Below are positions 61,429-64,000 of a stretch of DNA of 64,000 nt, in pieces. The translations under genes and the position numbers were made by a program. Within the stretch, counting starts at the first letter, position 1, and each line of letters starts with the position of its first letter. The notes beneath the pieces were generated by a model. The model searched no databases. It worked only from the letters and a program-made list of their open reading frames with translations, and was not told the origin of the DNA. Origin of the DNA: Ignavibacteriaceae bacterium (GTDB taxonomy: Bacteria; Bacteroidota; Ignavibacteria; Ignavibacteriales; Ignavibacteriaceae); NCBI GenBank assembly GCA_008933765.1, contig WBUK01000002.1, positions 124,001 through 188,000 on the forward strand, in the 5' to 3' direction.

Positions 61429-62358
61429 ATGTTAAATCAGGAGATTTTTGCTGTGTTGTTGTTACTGAATAAAATTATTGTTTCAATAGTTAAAATAATG
61501 CCGAAACGCATTGTTTATTTTTTTGCAAAAAGATACATCGCCGGAGAGAGATTAGAAGACGGCATCAATTTAGTTAAAGTATTAAATCAAAAGGGTATTC
61601 TTGCCACAATGGATGTTTTGGGGGAATCCATCACCACCAAAGAGGAAGTGCTGGCAACCAAAAAAGAGTGCTTAGTTGTATTAAATGCAATCGAAGAGCA
61701 TGGGTTAAAGGCGAACCTTTCCATAAAACCCACTTCACTTGGGTTGAACATTTCCGCAGAGTTTGCTTATGAGCAAATTTCCGAGCTTGCTACTCGTGCG
61801 AAAGAACTGAACAATTTTGTCCGTATGGATATGGAAGACTCACCGGTCACACAAAGAACAATCGATGTGTTTAAAAGCTTACAAAAAGAGTTCAACAGCA
61901 TCGGCATTGTGTTGCAGGCGTATCTGAAAAGAACTTTTAATGATGTGGTTGACCTTAATAAAACAAATACTAACTACAGACTTTGTAAGGGGATTTACAT
62001 CGAACCTGCTGAAATTGCATACAAAGATAAACAAGCTGTTCGGGATAACTATGTGAAATGCTTAGAAGAGATTTTTAAGAACGGGAGTTATGTAGGCATT
62101 GCCACACATGATGATTATTTGGTGAATGAAGCACTTCGTCTGAAAAAAGAATTGAATGTGCCTGATGAAAAGATGGAGTTCCAAATGCTCTATGGTATTA
62201 AGGAGGATTTGCGGGATAAGTTGGTGAAAGATGGTCATAAAGTCCGTGTATATGTTCCGTTTGGAAAAGATTGGTATAAATACTCGATAAGAAGACTTCA
62301 GGAGAACCCCAACTTCGCCGGGCAGGTGTTTGCTAACATTTTCAAATTCGGTAAATGA
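61429..62358 (+). CDS. Proline dehydrogenase
   Basis: 309-residue FAD-dependent enzyme of the single-domain PRODH type. Motifs include LSIKPTSLGLN, NNFVRMDMEDSPVTQRT, LQAYLKRTF, RLCKGIYIEPAEIAY, YVGIATHDDYLV, EFQMLYGIKEDLRDKLV and the ending VRVYVPFGKDWYKYSIRRLQEN. It oxidises proline to pyrroline-5-carboxylate. The glutamate-semialdehyde dehydrogenase partner is not here. Its TGA overlaps the ATG of tsaD (ATGA), so the two are coupled. Confidence 0.93.
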   Translation: MLNQEIFAVLLLLNKIIVSIVKIMPKRIVYFFAKRYIAGERLEDGINLVKVLNQKGILATMDVLGESITTKEEVLATKKECLVVLNAIEEHGLKANLSIKPTSLGLNISAEFAYEQISELATRAKELNNFVRMDMEDSPVTQRTIDVFKSLQKEFNSIGIVLQAYLKRTFNDVVDLNKTNTNYRLCKGIYIEPAEIAYKDKQAVRDNYVKCLEEIFKNGSYVGIATHDDYLVNEALRLKKELNVPDEKMEFQMLYGIKEDLRDKLVKDGHKVRVYVPFGKDWYKYSIRRLQENPNFAGQVFANIFKFGK

Positions 62359-63410
62359 CGATATTAGGCATTGAAACATCATGCGATGAGACTTCTGTTT
62401 CAATTTTAAAAAACGATGAGGTGAGAGTGAACCTCATCTCATCGCAACATTTTCATAAACTATATGGTGGGGTGGTACCTGAACTTTCGAGCCGGGCACA
62501 CTTGGAACAAATTGTACCCCTAACACGGGAAGCGCTCAATAAAGCAGGGATTGGTTTGGATGAGATCGATCTGATTGCGGCAACTGCCGGACCCGGTTTG
62601 ATCGGGGCTTTATTGGTAGGGTTCACATTTGCGAAACACTTAGCATGGTCGGTTAATAAACCATTTATCCCTGTTAATCATATTGAGGGGCACATTTTTT
62701 CAGGCTTTTTAATGGAGACTAAACCAATTTTTCCCGTTTTGGTTCTTACTGTATCGGGCGGACACACGCTTCTGACAATTGTTGAAAGTGAAACAAAAAT
62801 CCGATTTCTTGGCTCAACAATTGATGATGCCGCCGGTGAAGCCTTTGATAAAGTATCAAAACTGATTGGCTTAGGTTATCCCGGGGGGCCTAAAATTGAA
62901 CAGGCGGCACTGTTGGCAAAGCGAAAAGATACATCCTTTCCTATTGCAAACCTCAAACAAGCTTACCATTTTTCTTTCTCCGGCGTGAAAACTTCGGTGC
63001 TTAGGTATGTGCAAAAAAATTTCCCCTCGGATGCAGATTCAAATTCAAATTCAGTTTCAGGTAAAACCGGGATTATTCCTGAGGAGGAAATCAACGAAAT
63101 AGCCTTTGGCTTTCAGGAAAGCGTTGTTACGGCTCTGATGAAAAATGTCGAAAAGGCTATTGTTAAGTTTAAGCCTGCTTCACTAAGTTTGAACGGTGGC
63201 GTGGCGGCTAACTCAGCAATCAGAAACGGGATTGAAAGACTTGGGACGAAATACGGGATTCCTGCAGTTATTCCTTCATTTGAGTACTGTGGTGATAACG
63301 CCGCAATGATTGCGCTCCGTGGGAAACAACTATTTGAATCGGGCGAGAAGTTTTCTATTGATTCGGAGCCTTTCCCGGCATTTAATTCACGATATATTTA
63401 TAACCGGTAA
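62355..63410 (+). CDS. tsaD: tRNA N6-threonylcarbamoyltransferase TsaD
   Basis: 351 residues. The ASKHA start ILGIETSCDETSVSIL, the metal-binding histidines in VNHIEGHIFSGF, the phosphate loop VSGGHT and LNGGVAANSAIR, and SYCGDNAAM-like FEYCGDNAAMIALRG define TsaD. It transfers threonylcarbamoyl to A37 of ANN-decoding tRNAs. A short polar insertion at about residues 224-242 (DADSNSNSVSGKTG), coded by the repeated bases attcaaattcaaattcagttt, widens a surface loop. The gene is coupled to proline dehydrogenase upstream by a 4-bp overlap. Confidence 0.95.
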   Translation: MTILGIETSCDETSVSILKNDEVRVNLISSQHFHKLYGGVVPELSSRAHLEQIVPLTREALNKAGIGLDEIDLIAATAGPGLIGALLVGFTFAKHLAWSVNKPFIPVNHIEGHIFSGFLMETKPIFPVLVLTVSGGHTLLTIVESETKIRFLGSTIDDAAGEAFDKVSKLIGLGYPGGPKIEQAALLAKRKDTSFPIANLKQAYHFSFSGVKTSVLRYVQKNFPSDADSNSNSVSGKTGIIPEEEINEIAFGFQESVVTALMKNVEKAIVKFKPASLSLNGGVAANSAIRNGIERLGTKYGIPAVIPSFEYCGDNAAMIALRGKQLFESGEKFSIDSEPFPAFNSRYIYNR

Positions 63411-63421
63411 CGGAACTCGCT

Positions 63422-64000
63422 TTGAAAAAAACAGAGACACCTGAAAACCCTGCAAACGAACTCGGTCAGCCGTTGGAAAATTCTGAAAATTCAGGAATTG
63501 GAGCCAACGAGCCTGTTTCCGATAATGTTGAAAAAAGCCCTGATATCTCTGCGCCTGCTGTTTCCGATGAAACCGAGCAGAGTGATGGCGCAATTGCGGG
63601 AGCTGCTTCCGTTGAAACTAGGGAAACCGAAAAAACTGAAAATCAAAGCGAAATAGTGCCCACTTCAGATGCTGAACCGGCTGTTGAAGAAGCAAAAAAG
63701 AAACCACATAAAGATAAAGTAGCTCCCTCTAAATTACTTTCCAAAAAACAGTGGCAGATTGTTGCATTATCATTCATCGTTTTATTCATATTTTTTATAT
63801 ATCTTTTCTTTTTTCCGTTTGTCTCCGGAGGTGAACGAATACTCTATGAAATTAAACCCGGAACGCCCTATTCAGTCGTAATTAGCGATTTGACTAATAA
63901 AGGGATAATTAAATCACCAGCTTTGGCAAAAATAGCCGGGTTTTTATTGGGGGCGGATAAAAAACTGAAATCGGGTGCATACGAAATACCAAAAGAGATA
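63422..64000 (+). CDS. mltG: MltG-like endolytic transglycosylase, N-terminal part (cut by window end)
   Basis: 193 codons visible from a TTG. The first about 108 residues are a hydrophilic tail rich in E, S, N and A (SDETEQSDGAIAGAASVETR), then KKPHKDK, and one membrane helix (FIVLFIFFIYLFFFPFV). The periplasmic part begins EIKPGTPYSVVISDLTNKG and GADKKLKSGAYEIPKEI, the LysM-like start of MltG/YceG. It cuts nascent glycan strands. The cytoplasmic tail is much longer than in E. coli and is low complexity. Start uncertain: no strong ribosome-binding site was seen. The catalytic part is beyond the window. Confidence 0.85.
   Translation, partial: MKKTETPENPANELGQPLENSENSGIGANEPVSDNVEKSPDISAPAVSDETEQSDGAIAGAASVETRETEKTENQSEIVPTSDAEPAVEEAKKKPHKDKVAPSKLLSKKQWQIVALSFIVLFIFFIYLFFFPFVSGGERILYEIKPGTPYSVVISDLTNKGIIKSPALAKIAGFLLGADKKLKSGAYEIPKEI

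Overview
The window looks like a chromosomal segment from the Bacteroidota/Chlorobiota/Ignavibacteriota group, most likely an Ignavibacteriales-type bacterium. The evidence is a secreted amidase with a T9SS type-A C-terminal sorting domain of the kind found there (21357-23849), a TTTG-N20-TATATTTG promoter in front of a tRNA pair, and many small secreted or lipoprotein genes. No phage, transposon, CRISPR array or classical defence island was seen; almost every gene is chromosomal housekeeping or nutrient handling.

Layout. 1-1804: end of a squalene-pathway operon (hpnD tail, hpnE). 1845-9482: polA with an APC permease on the minus strand, then on the plus strand a DAACS carboxylate/amino-acid symporter, an NSS-family sodium symporter and a 41-residue MetS-like partner. 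9841-12206: hisC-like aminotransferase and a YkuD-like secreted protein. 12726-21196 (minus): a carbohydrate cluster in transcription order phosphohexomutase, HAD phosphatase/mutase, GH38 alpha-mannosidase, GH94 phosphorylase. 21357-27490: T9SS-exported amidase, exported MetX-like hydrolase, exported protein-isoaspartate methyltransferase, and a MalK-type ATPase behind a LacI-type operator. 27586-33777 (minus): three tandem DUF3298 paralogues, a UvrD-type helicase, a membrane-anchored unknown and the flotillin FloA. 34018-45138: clpC, pterin dehydratase, M64 peptidase, an aldehyde dehydrogenase, a glutaryl-CoA-dehydrogenase-like enzyme, a CBS-less IMP dehydrogenase, a glycosyltransferase and glutamate dehydrogenase. 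45230-53071: a 1060-residue PPDK-N protein, an alpha/beta hydrolase with a hydroxyisobutyrate-dehydrogenase-like gene, and small exported proteins. 53277-64000: tRNA-Leu/tRNA-Val, infC-rpmI-rplT-pheS-pheT, a ZapB-like coiled coil, zapA, a probable 6S RNA, rny, coaE, proline dehydrogenase, tsaD and the start of mltG.

The least conventional signal is not a gene. Many spacers are built from degenerate short tandem repeats (periods about 10, 19, 20, 34, 41 and 66 bp). Several run into the 3' end of a reading frame, and one duplicates a ribosome-binding site with its start codon. In parallel, conserved enzymes (HpnE, MalK-like, GH38, TsaD) carry hydrophilic insertions, and the HpnE and MalK-like insertions are themselves in-frame tandem duplications (66, 84 and 42 bp). 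This suggests a lineage in which small local duplications continually remodel spacers and surface loops.

All assignments come from reading the sequence by eye; no database search was run. Functional names rest on recognised motifs and gene order.
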